Positions 18,458 through 27,197 of a stretch of DNA of 64,000 nt are shown piece after piece (position 1 is the stretch's first letter; each line of letters starts with the position of its first letter). Both the position numbers and the translations under genes were made by a program. The notes under the pieces were generated by a model. It did no database searches and was not told the DNA's origin. It saw only the letters and a program-made list of their open reading frames with translations. The stretch comes from an uncultured Flavobacteriales bacterium. Its GTDB lineage: Bacteria > Bacteroidota > Bacteroidia > Flavobacteriales_D > Crocinitomicaceae. The stretch covers positions 295,620-359,619 of the forward strand of contig CAJXJK010000002.1 in NCBI GenBank assembly GCA_913054135.1. Direction: 5' to 3'.

Positions 18458-19531
18458 TTAGAATTTAAAATACCAAGACAGCATAGGCATTGGAAAAGCA
18501 AGTACACTTCCGTTTCTGAAGTAGGTTACTCCAGCCAATGAAACTTGAAATGCCCTGTTTGGTTGACTTTGAAATCTCATACCTGGCATTAAAAACATAG
18601 CAACCTCATCAGATCTTGTATGGGTTATCACATGTTCATATGAACCAGGAATATAGTTATAAGGTGGGTTTGGATCATTGTAAGGGGCTGATAGTTCAGT
18701 TGTTGATGCACTATATGTGGTTCGCGGAAAATACCCTACCATTGAGTCAAAAATAAAGGTGGCCTTTTTACCTACTTGCACCATACCAGCTAAAGACGCC
18801 ATTGGACCGTGAACCATTGGTCTTCGACCATTAGAATACGCCCAAGAATCAAAATATGAGCTCTGAGTTATATACGTGCCTTCATCAGGCAAGCCACCGC
18901 CCCAAGTGAAACCGGCTTGTAAATAGCAATAACCTGCTGAAAAAGTAATGTTCTTTTCTCTGGTACCTCCTGTGAAATTTATAAAATGTAATCCACCAAA
19001 TCCTCTGAAATTATTCAAATATCCTGAAGTTCCAAATAAAGTCCCAAGGGATACATTAAAGGTTTCACTCTGAGTATCGAAGGTATACTTGGCAGCAAGA
19101 ACAAAAGGGCTGGCGATCCAAGTACTCATGACACCTAAGTTGAAGTTATCGCTAATAGCAAAATGAACTTCAGGACCATAAAGATTAATTATCGCATAGT
19201 TCTCTCCTTTTTTGATCGGTAAGGCATTTGTGGTAAAAGCATATCGAGTTGTGAATGGTCCAGTACTCCTATATTCTCCATGAACGATTTCAGAATCTGA
19301 TTCAATTGCTACAATACTCTGTATGCTAGATTTAGGTATATAAATCTTACCCAGTTTCTCAGTCATGATGAGTATTTCTCTACCATCATCAGATAATATC
19401 TCCCCTATGTACTCAGTACCGTCATTCTTCGTAATCAATGATAGTTTTTTCGCTTTTGTAGTGTCTGTCTGGGCATTTGCTCCCATTGGAAGGAGCAGTA
19501 TCAGCATCAATAGTCCTAAAATATTTTTCAT
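18458..19531 (-). CDS. Secreted / outer-membrane beta-barrel-like protein
   Basis: 357 residues from the ATG at 19531; six upstream in-frame codons precede the signal peptide (MKNILGLLMLILLLPMGANAQ). An N-terminal segment (~28-70) with KNDGTEYIGEILSDD and IYIPKSSIQ resembles a small beta domain. The rest alternates hydrophobic and polar strands and ends SWYFKF with a terminal Phe, as in outer-membrane barrels. A porin or surface structural role is inferred and the substrate is unknown. Confidence 0.7.
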   Translation of the reverse strand: MKNILGLLMLILLLPMGANAQTDTTKAKKLSLITKNDGTEYIGEILSDDGREILIMTEKLGKIYIPKSSIQSIVAIESDSEIVHGEYRSTGPFTTRYAFTTNALPIKKGENYAIINLYGPEVHFAISDNFNLGVMSTWIASPFVLAAKYTFDTQSETFNVSLGTLFGTSGYLNNFRGFGGLHFINFTGGTREKNITFSAGYCYLQAGFTWGGGLPDEGTYITQSSYFDSWAYSNGRRPMVHGPMASLAGMVQVGKKATFIFDSMVGYFPRTTYSASTTELSAPYNDPNPPYNYIPGSYEHVITHTRSDEVAMFLMPGMRFQSQPNRAFQVSLAGVTYFRNGSVLAFPMPMLSWYFKF

Positions 19532-19711
19532 TCTCCAAAAGTAAACCAACAGCTTCTCGTAACATCTGTTATTTATCAGCCACTTATATGATTATTCTCT
19601 GATAAGATTGAAAACATTGACATTCAGTTTTATGGATTTATTTCTCAAAACGCATCAACTAATTAGAACCTTCTTGCGCATAAAGTGTACAGATTGATAA
19701 GAGAAACAGTT

Positions 19712-20827
19712 ATGAAACAATTTAGCATTATAATTATCACATCAATCCTTTGGACCACGGCATTTACTCAAAACGACTTTGCTTTTGAGATGCATAATCA
19801 AATGGACAAAGAAGAGAACATCTTGTTTTCGCCTACTAGTATCAAGACCGCATTCGCTATGGCATATGAAGGAGCCAAGGGTTCAACTCAGAAAGAATTT
19901 GAAAAGGTATTTGACTTCACTGAAGACAATGAAGCGTTCTTAAAGGAGATCAAATCGTTAAAGAAGAATGCCGAGATAAGCAACTCTATATGGTTATTAG
20001 AAAAATACGAAATTCTAAAAAGTTATATCAATGCTGTTTCAGAAAAGTTTGATTCAGAACCCTTCAAAACTAATTTCAAAAATGACCCAAAAGGATCTGC
20101 CGAAAAAATCAATAAATGGATTGAAGAAAGCACCAATGGAATGATTAGCAAAATGCTCACTGCACAGGATGTACAGGAGTTTAAGATGGCAATTGTGAAT
20201 GCTGTATACTTTAAGAAAAACTGGAAAAACCCCTTCAATAAGAAGTGGACTCAAAAAGGTGATTTCAACAATCTAGACGGTTCTATAAAAGAAGTTGAAT
20301 TGATGCAGCAGTTAGATTATTACAAAGCTGGAACAGGAGACAACAGTGAAAAAGTAATTGAGTTACCTTATGAAGGAGACGAAACATCTATGATTATCAT
20401 TTTACCGAAAAAGATGAAAAACTATGAATTGACAAATGAACTATACAAAGATCTGAATACAAAAATCTATCGAAGAAAGGTAAACTTAGTTTTGCCCAAA
20501 TTCACTTTCGGAACTCCTACCTTTCAGCTTAAACCTTTCTTGGTAAAAATGGGATTGGTTGAATCATTTTCAAATGCAGCAAACTTTAGCGGAATGCGTG
20601 CCGAAAACGACCTTAAGATTGGAACAGCCTTGCACAAAGCAAAGATTATTGTAAACGAAGAAGGAACAGAAGCAGCCGCGGTTACTGTGATAGGTATGGT
20701 TAAAACAACTTCAGTATCTAGGCCAACCCCACCATTTGAATTCAGAGCTGATAAGCCGTTTTATTACTTTATCAAAGACAACAAAACTGGCTCAATCATG
20801 TTCATGGGACGAATGAATAAGATGTAA
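19712..20827 (+). CDS. Serpin-family serine protease inhibitor, secreted
   Basis: 371 residues from the ATG at 19712 (signal peptide to ~20). Serpins trap proteases by a suicide conformational change. Family features: NILFSPTSIKTAFAMAYEGAKGST near residues 35-58, the NAVYFKKNW breach segment, and the hinge NEEGTEAAAVTV with the small-residue P15-P9 run required for inhibition. A FRADKPFYYFI block and a MGRM ending follow. The reactive loop is several residues longer than in alpha-1-antitrypsin, so P1 cannot be fixed from sequence; Met, Lys and Arg candidates are present. It probably protects the cell surface or periplasm against external proteases. Confidence 0.93.
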   Translation: MKQFSIIIITSILWTTAFTQNDFAFEMHNQMDKEENILFSPTSIKTAFAMAYEGAKGSTQKEFEKVFDFTEDNEAFLKEIKSLKKNAEISNSIWLLEKYEILKSYINAVSEKFDSEPFKTNFKNDPKGSAEKINKWIEESTNGMISKMLTAQDVQEFKMAIVNAVYFKKNWKNPFNKKWTQKGDFNNLDGSIKEVELMQQLDYYKAGTGDNSEKVIELPYEGDETSMIIILPKKMKNYELTNELYKDLNTKIYRRKVNLVLPKFTFGTPTFQLKPFLVKMGLVESFSNAANFSGMRAENDLKIGTALHKAKIIVNEEGTEAAAVTVIGMVKTTSVSRPTPPFEFRADKPFYYFIKDNKTGSIMFMGRMNKM

Positions 20828-20832
20828 CCAAT

Positions 20833-23106
20833 TTACTTTTTCCAAGCAGATGTGTAATAAAGAAGATGATCACAGTTGAATAACTTTGGAGCATGATTAG
20901 GGTATTTAACTAAAAAGGCTTCCCAGTCTTTTTCATTTTGTTTTTCAGCTTCTTTCCAATCCAAATTCTCGTGGGCAATTTCGCTCATACATTTGAGTTT
21001 CATTCTGTGACACATGGCGGCGTAAGCTTTATTGGTTGCAAATGATTCGGCCATTTTATAATACTCTAAGGCGCGGTGCGGGTAATTATAATTCGTTTGA
21101 TTTCTATTCATCTCTTTTCTATAACCTCCCCATGAATACTCAGTATAGTAATATGAATTTCCGTTAACCGTCATATTGTAATAGGCGTTTCCTAAAAGAA
21201 ATGCATGACGAGCTTTATCTTTATCGTTTGCCTTGATAAGTTTTTTTAATCTCAAAATTTCTGCTACGAACTCAGGCTTAGTGTAAGTGACCTCAGAAGG
21301 TTCATTGTAAAACCTCCCGTAAATATTCGTTTCGAATGGATCATTTTCAAGTTCACCTTTATAATAGTAATGTAACTCTCCATTCGTTACTTGCCATACA
21401 CTATCAGGCACTGTTTCATAAATCTCTAGAGCCTTCTCAAGCTTTTCTTCTCTAAAATATTGTGTGGCCCATAGGTCAGTCAATCTCCATTTATATGGTT
21501 GAAGATCTGACATCAAAAAAGACTCTAAAACTGTTTTATCTTCTTTATTCCAAAGTTCAAAAAGCTCATCTAAATCTTTAGAATTGGCGTTTTCATTCAA
21601 TAAATCAAAGGCTTGGTATCCGCCATTTCTGTCCCAATAGTTATGACGTTCGGTTACTTCGTTTTCTACTTTACTCTCAAAAAGTGCTGCTAATACCACT
21701 TCTCCTTTCTCTAAATACCTTCTAGAAATGGCCAGCATAAGCTCTGATTTGAATCGATCAAATCGATAAATCTCATCTTTGTATTCGGATACTTCAAGCA
21801 ACTGATTCATCAGTTCCGTTTGAAATTGTTCATCCCATTCTTCACTGTACCTTACTAATGTCATCAAATCATTCATAAAAATTTGGCCTTTGATTTTATT
21901 TGATGGATTATTCCCTTTAGCCAAATTTGAATACTTCACTGTTTTCTTTTCGTCATCCAACATATTACTCATATATGACATTGAGGTAAACCAAAGAGGA
22001 CGATTCAGTTCTTTTTCTTTCACTGTTATCTCTTCAGCATATTTCAAAAATGTTTTGAGGTAAGCCTTATCGGTTGCAAAATTCACTTCTCTTATAAATT
22101 CAAAAGCTTCACATTCCCAACAATTTTGGCCAATGCCTGATCCATACGAAGAATAATAGTCAGAGTAATACCAGTCTTCCATCTTATTAATTTCTCTGAT
22201 TAAAAGAAGGTCAACCAATTCAGATGAAGGATCTAAACGAATGATGTTTCGAATTTGAAATAGTGATTTTCCTGGATTCTTGAACGCCTGAATACCTAAA
22301 ACAACAGCACGTTCTTTATCGTTTTCGCATAACTCTAAAACCTTTTCAAATTCCGCAGCTTCGTTCCCAAAGACGTTATATATGTACTTGGTCTTAGATT
22401 TACATTCGTTGAACACTTTACTCAACTCATAAAGTCTATTAATTCTTCCCGGGGTTTGGTTGGCCAAATAAAATGCCGACCAACTTTTAATGACACTTTT
22501 CTCAGGAGAAGTCATTACAAAATTCTTGTGGTAATACGCCGCTTTATAGGAATCATTCAAGTAATATGACATGACAACAAGTTGATAAGCGTATCTCAGT
22601 TTTAGATATTGCTCAGTTGTTTGATTCATCTTATTCTCTCCGTACACAATCAAACTCTCCACCTTTTCAATATCAATTTCTTTCTTTGACCAGTGATCTC
22701 TATAAATTGCTTGTTCAACTGTTTTTGCGAATATGATATAATCAGACGCTTCAAGATGTTTACCTGATTTGAAATGAATCATTAAGCCATTTTGCTCAAT
22801 ACCCACTGCAGGTTTTCCTATCGGGTAAGAATAAATGAGTTCATCTATTTCTGATTGCTTCACTGATTGGCCGAAGTAATCATACCACTCATTCAAGTTT
22901 TCAGTAGGACCTAAATAGGCGTCAGCTTCATAATCATTGAAGTATTGAGTACTATAAAATAGCGGAGATGCATCTGGCACGTCAGCCAAATGAGAAGAGA
23001 ACAAACTAAATCTCAACTCCTCACCTGTAGGCCACCATCCACAACTTCTCGAAACTAAAGGGCTACTCAAAAAGAGTATATACAGCATCCAATTTTTCAT
23101 AATCAT
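20833..23106 (-). CDS. Large secreted protein, helical-repeat (TPR-like), conserved in Bacteroidota
   Basis: 757 residues (ATG at 23106; a second in-frame ATG at 23100). Signal peptide to about residue 22, then CGWWPTGEELRFSLF. Most of the protein is alpha-helical with repeated Tyr/Ala/Leu-rich helices (AYYHKNFV, EKALEIYETVPDS, ALEYYKMAESFATNKAYAAMCHRMK), compatible with TPR/SEL1-like repeats. I recognise the general pattern of an uncharacterised Bacteroidota protein but no function. It overlaps the upstream 342-aa gene by about 40 nt in another frame, so the two are probably made as a pair. Confidence 0.72.
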   Translation of the reverse strand: MIMKNWMLYILFLSSPLVSRSCGWWPTGEELRFSLFSSHLADVPDASPLFYSTQYFNDYEADAYLGPTENLNEWYDYFGQSVKQSEIDELIYSYPIGKPAVGIEQNGLMIHFKSGKHLEASDYIIFAKTVEQAIYRDHWSKKEIDIEKVESLIVYGENKMNQTTEQYLKLRYAYQLVVMSYYLNDSYKAAYYHKNFVMTSPEKSVIKSWSAFYLANQTPGRINRLYELSKVFNECKSKTKYIYNVFGNEAAEFEKVLELCENDKERAVVLGIQAFKNPGKSLFQIRNIIRLDPSSELVDLLLIREINKMEDWYYSDYYSSYGSGIGQNCWECEAFEFIREVNFATDKAYLKTFLKYAEEITVKEKELNRPLWFTSMSYMSNMLDDEKKTVKYSNLAKGNNPSNKIKGQIFMNDLMTLVRYSEEWDEQFQTELMNQLLEVSEYKDEIYRFDRFKSELMLAISRRYLEKGEVVLAALFESKVENEVTERHNYWDRNGGYQAFDLLNENANSKDLDELFELWNKEDKTVLESFLMSDLQPYKWRLTDLWATQYFREEKLEKALEIYETVPDSVWQVTNGELHYYYKGELENDPFETNIYGRFYNEPSEVTYTKPEFVAEILRLKKLIKANDKDKARHAFLLGNAYYNMTVNGNSYYYTEYSWGGYRKEMNRNQTNYNYPHRALEYYKMAESFATNKAYAAMCHRMKLKCMSEIAHENLDWKEAEKQNEKDWEAFLVKYPNHAPKLFNCDHLLYYTSAWKK

Positions 23107-24091
23107 CTTTTGTGTTATTTCTTAGGTCATAAAATATAATTCGCGTGGTGTCTTGATTTATTTCTTTAACAAGCTCTTCACTTGCCGACACTAATTCAGC
23201 TTTTTTGCAAGATTCATATCTGATAACATCTCCATATCGATAATAGAAATCGCCGATAACAGTATCCTTTTGAAAAACATATTGATCTTCTTTCATCTTG
23301 CCGAATAGAGACCCACTTTTCAATTCATCCTCTTCAAATTCAGTCGTTAATCTAACAAATTCTGTGGCCCTGAAAACAGCACACCATTCAAAATTTGGGA
23401 GAGCAATATCTATTGGCAAAGGATATTCTCCAAAACCTAAATATTGTTTTCCTAATTGATTATTTAAAATGGAATTGTTCTCCTCATAAGATGTTAGGTC
23501 ACCCATATTGTAATACATAAGTAAGCCTTTATCCACAGGCGGAACTCCAGCTAGATCAGGATATTTATATTGATAAAGCCGGATGGTAGCTGAGAGTTTT
23601 TTGTGCTTAAAGTTTGAGTTCATTTCATCCAAGAAATAGAAATACTTGTCTTTAATTGAAGGCATCCAATCACAGTCGAACTGTACTTGCTTGAATTCAA
23701 CATCTTTCATCTGACTCTTGATTTTCATGGCAACCACAAAAGCCAAGTCGGCAACTTCAATAGAATCTAGATTTCCAAATACATCTGTAGTTAGATAAAC
23801 AACCGGAATTAAATTTTGCTCAGGAATCTTATCAATGACTGTCTCGGCGGTTGGAATATCCTTCTCTCCATCCCATACGACATCAAATAAACGCAAGTAA
23901 ATCTCTTCAACCTCTAATTCATTCAGGAACTTTTGTTGTGGTTCATCAATGGAAAAATCAGATTTCCAATGATAAAATGAACGAACGATAACTTTATCAG
24001 AGCCCGCAGATGAAGCAGTACAATCGGCCAAACATAGTGTGAGGCAGCTAAAACTTATTAAGAAAATTATATAATGGTACTTCTTGAGCAT
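23063..24091 (-). CDS. Secreted TIM-barrel-like protein (possibly DUF3142-type)
   Basis: 342 residues. An N-terminal signal with several cysteines (CLTLCLADC) could give a lipoprotein. The body reads as a TIM-barrel glycosidase-like fold: VIVRSFYHWK near the start, NLIPVVYLT, VQFDCDWMPS, KLSATIRLYQY, then GLLMYYNMGD. This resembles proteins annotated DUF3142; the carboxylates in FDCDW could be catalytic, but activity is unproven. The 3' end overlaps the 757-aa gene by ~40 nt. Confidence 0.65.
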   Translation of the reverse strand: MLKKYHYIIFLISFSCLTLCLADCTASSAGSDKVIVRSFYHWKSDFSIDEPQQKFLNELEVEEIYLRLFDVVWDGEKDIPTAETVIDKIPEQNLIPVVYLTTDVFGNLDSIEVADLAFVVAMKIKSQMKDVEFKQVQFDCDWMPSIKDKYFYFLDEMNSNFKHKKLSATIRLYQYKYPDLAGVPPVDKGLLMYYNMGDLTSYEENNSILNNQLGKQYLGFGEYPLPIDIALPNFEWCAVFRATEFVRLTTEFEEDELKSGSLFGKMKEDQYVFQKDTVIGDFYYRYGDVIRYESCKKAELVSASEELVKEINQDTTRIIFYDLRNNTKDDYEKLDAVYTLFE

Positions 24092-24177
24092 CTGGCCTCA
24101 ATACTAGCCATTTCTTTACAATTCTAATCTGAAATGATAGTGCAGAAATTAAACCACTTATTAAGCGCAGTATCCAA

Positions 24178-24936
24178 TCAATTATTTATATGATAAAGAC
24201 CATCATTACCTATCCCCACTTGAGGTGCAATTTTGGTAGCATCAAACTTTTTCTCAATTTCATAGATGTTCTCCCAAAAGTCTTTGTGCTCAGGATATTT
24301 CTCAACCGCGCTTTCCATTTTTATATCTGAATACTCGAAAGGGAAAATGTGGATAGGAACCCTCGACTGTCCATTATCTTTACCTAAAACGGCCAACATA
24401 TAAACCTCCTTTATAGGTCCATCTTCTATTGGAATACATCCAATCGTAGCACATCCGCCATGCATATAAATGGCGCCACCTTTGTCTCTTGCATCACTAT
24501 TCAATTTATCAGCTTTATTTGGGTATGATACTCCCAGTGATAAGAGAAAATTACTGTACGGATTGAAATGCATCACATGATAATATCCTTCAGGAATTTG
24601 ACAATCTCCTTGAGCCCTCTTAGGGCCTAACACTCCAGATGTACAATTGAATCGGTATGATTTATATTGTCTCCAACGTTCTTCAGTTTTCTTTTTGACA
24701 TAGACCCTTACCGTTTGTTCATATTTATAGGCTTTTATCATTACTTGAAAATTATTGAGCTCCAAGTCCATGGACTGCAGTTTTTCAGTGATAACCGGTT
24801 TCTTTTCTTTATAAGCTTGTCGAACTCTCGAGAACTTCAGTTGTTCATCTATAAAAGAGGCATAGTTATTGGTGCCATTTAACAAAAAGAAGGAAAATAA
24901 TCCTATATTTATTAGTAGTTTCGTTAGAGACGTCAT
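24178..24936 (-). CDS. L,D-transpeptidase (YkuD) family protein
   Basis: 252 residues with an N-terminal signal or anchor (~8-27). The YkuD active site is seen in GGAIYMHGGCATIGCIPIED (about residues 152-171): the His of MHGG and the Cys of IGC form the catalytic pair. Such enzymes cross-link or modify peptidoglycan in the periplasm. The Bacteroidota version with MHGGCATIGC is a recognised subgroup. It is divergent from the CtpA-like protease gene, with a 17-nt palindrome between them. Confidence 0.85.
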   Translation of the reverse strand: MTSLTKLLINIGLFSFFLLNGTNNYASFIDEQLKFSRVRQAYKEKKPVITEKLQSMDLELNNFQVMIKAYKYEQTVRVYVKKKTEERWRQYKSYRFNCTSGVLGPKRAQGDCQIPEGYYHVMHFNPYSNFLLSLGVSYPNKADKLNSDARDKGGAIYMHGGCATIGCIPIEDGPIKEVYMLAVLGKDNGQSRVPIHIFPFEYSDIKMESAVEKYPEHKDFWENIYEIEKKFDATKIAPQVGIGNDGLYHINN

Positions 24937-24948
24937 ATCACGTTATTA

Positions 24949-24965
24949 AAAGGTTTCAAACCTTT
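24949..24965. promoter_or_regulatory. Palindrome between divergent L,D-transpeptidase and Ctp genes
   Basis: AAAGGTTT-C-AAACCTTT, a perfect 8-bp inverted repeat with a 1-nt centre, lies 12 nt upstream of the minus-strand ATG and 29 nt upstream of the plus-strand ATG. Its position fits an operator for one or both genes. It could also be chance in AT-rich DNA. Confidence 0.4.
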
Positions 24966-24994
24966 AATTCAACAACAGATTAAAAGTAACACAG

Positions 24995-26617
24995 ATGAAG
25001 AAGATTTTATTATCATTTATTGCGCTGGGAACATTCACCACATTCGCTCAGCACAAAGAAGATGAAACAACAGGAAAGTTCGAAGAAGTATTCGGATACC
25101 TAGATGCACATTACGTAGAAGAATTTGACGGAGCGGCCATAACCGACAAGGCAATTGTTGCCATGTTGAAAGAATTGGATCCGCACACTTATTTAATTCC
25201 TAAAAAAGAAGTTCAGTCATCAAATGAGAAAATTAACGGAAGTTTTGTTGGAGTCGGCATTAGATTCCAAATTATGGATGATACACTAACAGTGGTTAAC
25301 ACTATTGAAGGCGGTCCTTGCGAAAAGGTCGGAGTTAGAGCTGGAGATAAGATTGTTGAAATTGATGGCGAAAATGTTGCTGGGGTTGGTCTCAAGAATT
25401 CAGGAGTGAGAGAAAGACTCATGGGCGAGAAAGGAAGCTTAGTTGTTCTAGGAATTGACAGACGAAAAGAATCAGAAGTTTTAAATTTTGACATTAGAAG
25501 AGATAAAATTCCATTATTCAGTGTAGCTGCCTCATACATGGCAAGTGACAAAACCGGATATATCAAAGTAACCAGTTTTGCAAGAACTACGCCTGATGAA
25601 CTAGATGAAGCCATTGAAAAACTTAAAGATGCGGGTATGAAGAATTTAATTCTTGATCTTCAAGGAAATGGTGGTGGTTTACTTCATGTTGCCAAATACA
25701 TGGCAGATGAATTCTTGAGTAAAGACAAGCTGATTGTTTATTCAGAAGGAAGATCGCAATCAAGAAGAGACATGGTTGCTGATGATAAAAACAGCTATGG
25801 CCAGTATTACCATGACAACAAAAGAGGCCAATTTGAGAAAGGTAAGTTGGTGGTTTTAGTTGATGAAAACTCAGCATCTGCTTCAGAGATTGTTTCAGGA
25901 GCCTTACAAGATTGGGACAGAGCAATGATCGTAGGAAGAAGAACTTTCGGAAAAGGATTAGTTCAAAGACCTTATACTTTGTCAGATGGTTCAATGATGA
26001 GAATTACTATTGCTCGCTACTTTACCCCTACCGGTCGTTTTATTCAAAAACCTTATAATGAAGGAATTGATGCTTACCGTGATGATTATATGAACAGATA
26101 TGAGAACGGAGAATTCATGCACAGAGATTCTATCAAATTACCAGATTCTCTTCAATTTAAAACTTTAGACATGGGAAGAACTGTTTATGGTGGAGGTGGA
26201 ATCATGCCAGATGTATTTGTGCCGTTAGACACTATGGAGCTTTCTGATATGTATAGAGCAATTAGCCGAAAAGGAATCTTCAATACATTTACTTTTCACT
26301 ATGTAGATCATCACAGAGAAGACATGAAAAAAATGTATCCTACTTTTGAAGACTACGAAAAGGATTTCAAGTTTGAAGGAGCTGTACAAAAAGAATTTCT
26401 TAAAGCTGTGAAAGATGAAGACATTGAGTGGAATGAGGAAGATTACCAAACCTCTAAAACGCTTATTCAAACCCTCGTTAAAGCAAGAATTGCTTCAAAC
26501 ATGTGGGACTTTGAGAAGTTTTATAAAATCTATAACGCTCAAGAAAATGAGATTTTTATGAAAGGTTTAGAATTAATAGAATCAAAATCTCTTGAAGATT
26601 TAGGATTAGATTATTAA
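24995..26617 (+). CDS. C-terminal processing peptidase (S41 family, CtpA/Prc-like)
   Basis: 540 residues, exported (signal to ~19). N-terminal helical part, a PDZ domain (~75-165, with GVGIRFQ and VGVRAGDKIVEIDG), then the S41 core: a Ser in DENSASASEIVSGALQDW and the general-base Lys in GRRTFGKGLVQ, about 25 residues apart as expected. A C-terminal extension of ~130 residues follows. Such proteases trim or degrade periplasmic and outer-membrane proteins from the C-terminus. It may share a transcript with the DUF1573 lipoprotein 22 nt downstream. Confidence 0.93.
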   Translation: MKKILLSFIALGTFTTFAQHKEDETTGKFEEVFGYLDAHYVEEFDGAAITDKAIVAMLKELDPHTYLIPKKEVQSSNEKINGSFVGVGIRFQIMDDTLTVVNTIEGGPCEKVGVRAGDKIVEIDGENVAGVGLKNSGVRERLMGEKGSLVVLGIDRRKESEVLNFDIRRDKIPLFSVAASYMASDKTGYIKVTSFARTTPDELDEAIEKLKDAGMKNLILDLQGNGGGLLHVAKYMADEFLSKDKLIVYSEGRSQSRRDMVADDKNSYGQYYHDNKRGQFEKGKLVVLVDENSASASEIVSGALQDWDRAMIVGRRTFGKGLVQRPYTLSDGSMMRITIARYFTPTGRFIQKPYNEGIDAYRDDYMNRYENGEFMHRDSIKLPDSLQFKTLDMGRTVYGGGGIMPDVFVPLDTMELSDMYRAISRKGIFNTFTFHYVDHHREDMKKMYPTFEDYEKDFKFEGAVQKEFLKAVKDEDIEWNEEDYQTSKTLIQTLVKARIASNMWDFEKFYKIYNAQENEIFMKGLELIESKSLEDLGLDY

Positions 26618-26639
26618 TTTTGAAGAAAATAAATTGAAA

Positions 26640-27149
26640 ATGAAAAAAGGACTTTTTTATCTTTTTACAGCCACTTTATTAATGTCTTGTGGCGGAGAAG
26701 AATCTACTTCTGATTCTTCAGAATCGGGTGGATCAATAGTAGCAAACCAAAATCCTGTTGATGATGCTGAATCAAATGCAATCAACAATGTGATTGAAGA
26801 AACGTCAGAAATTGACGGAATGAAAACTACAAGCATTGAGTATTTTGATTTGAAACATAATTTCGGAAATGTATTTTACCCTTCTGATAACAAGTTCACT
26901 TTTAAATTCAAAAACACAGGTGACGTTCCTTTGGTTATTGACAAAGCGAAAGCGTCTTGCGGATGTACGATTCCAAACAAGCCTGAAGATCCAATTGCTC
27001 CAGGAGAAATTGGCGAATTAGATGTAATCTTCAGACCAAAATCAGGTCAAGTTGGACAAACCGTAACTAAAAAAATTACTGTTACTGCAAACACAGAACC
27101 TAAAGAGACGTTCTTAGAAATCTCTGCTCAGGTATTGGATGCAATCTAA
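26640..27149 (+). CDS. DUF1573 lipoprotein
   Basis: 169 residues from the ATG at 26640 (a TTG at 26634 is less likely). Lipobox LMSC near residue 16, a Ser/Glu/Asp-rich linker, then a DUF1573 Ig-like domain: HNFGNVFYPSDNKFTFKFKN, the hallmark KASCGCTIP, PIAPGEIGELDVIF and a closing VTANTEP. DUF1573 proteins are common exported lipoproteins in Bacteroidota; their exact role is unknown. A strong terminator follows directly. Confidence 0.88.
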   Translation: MKKGLFYLFTATLLMSCGGEESTSDSSESGGSIVANQNPVDDAESNAINNVIEETSEIDGMKTTSIEYFDLKHNFGNVFYPSDNKFTFKFKNTGDVPLVIDKAKASCGCTIPNKPEDPIAPGEIGELDVIFRPKSGQVGQTVTKKITVTANTEPKETFLEISAQVLDAI

Positions 27150-27166
27150 ATAGACTAAAGAATTTG

Positions 27167-27197
27167 AAAAAGGATGAGTGTTGCTCATCCTTTTTTT
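27167..27197 (+). terminator. Rho-independent terminator after DUF1573 gene
   Basis: AAAAAGGATGAG pairs with CTCATCCTTTTT around the loop TGTTG, with a run of seven T. It makes a start at 27174 for the next gene unlikely. Confidence 0.88.

Noticed and set aside
25213..25614. 133-codon minus-strand frame opposite the Ctp protease, and similar long frames opposite pnp (36248-36716) and the GT-C gene (27665-28135)
   Set aside because: They lie wholly within well-supported genes, lack family resemblance and have shadow-type composition (Ser/Pro/Leu-rich).
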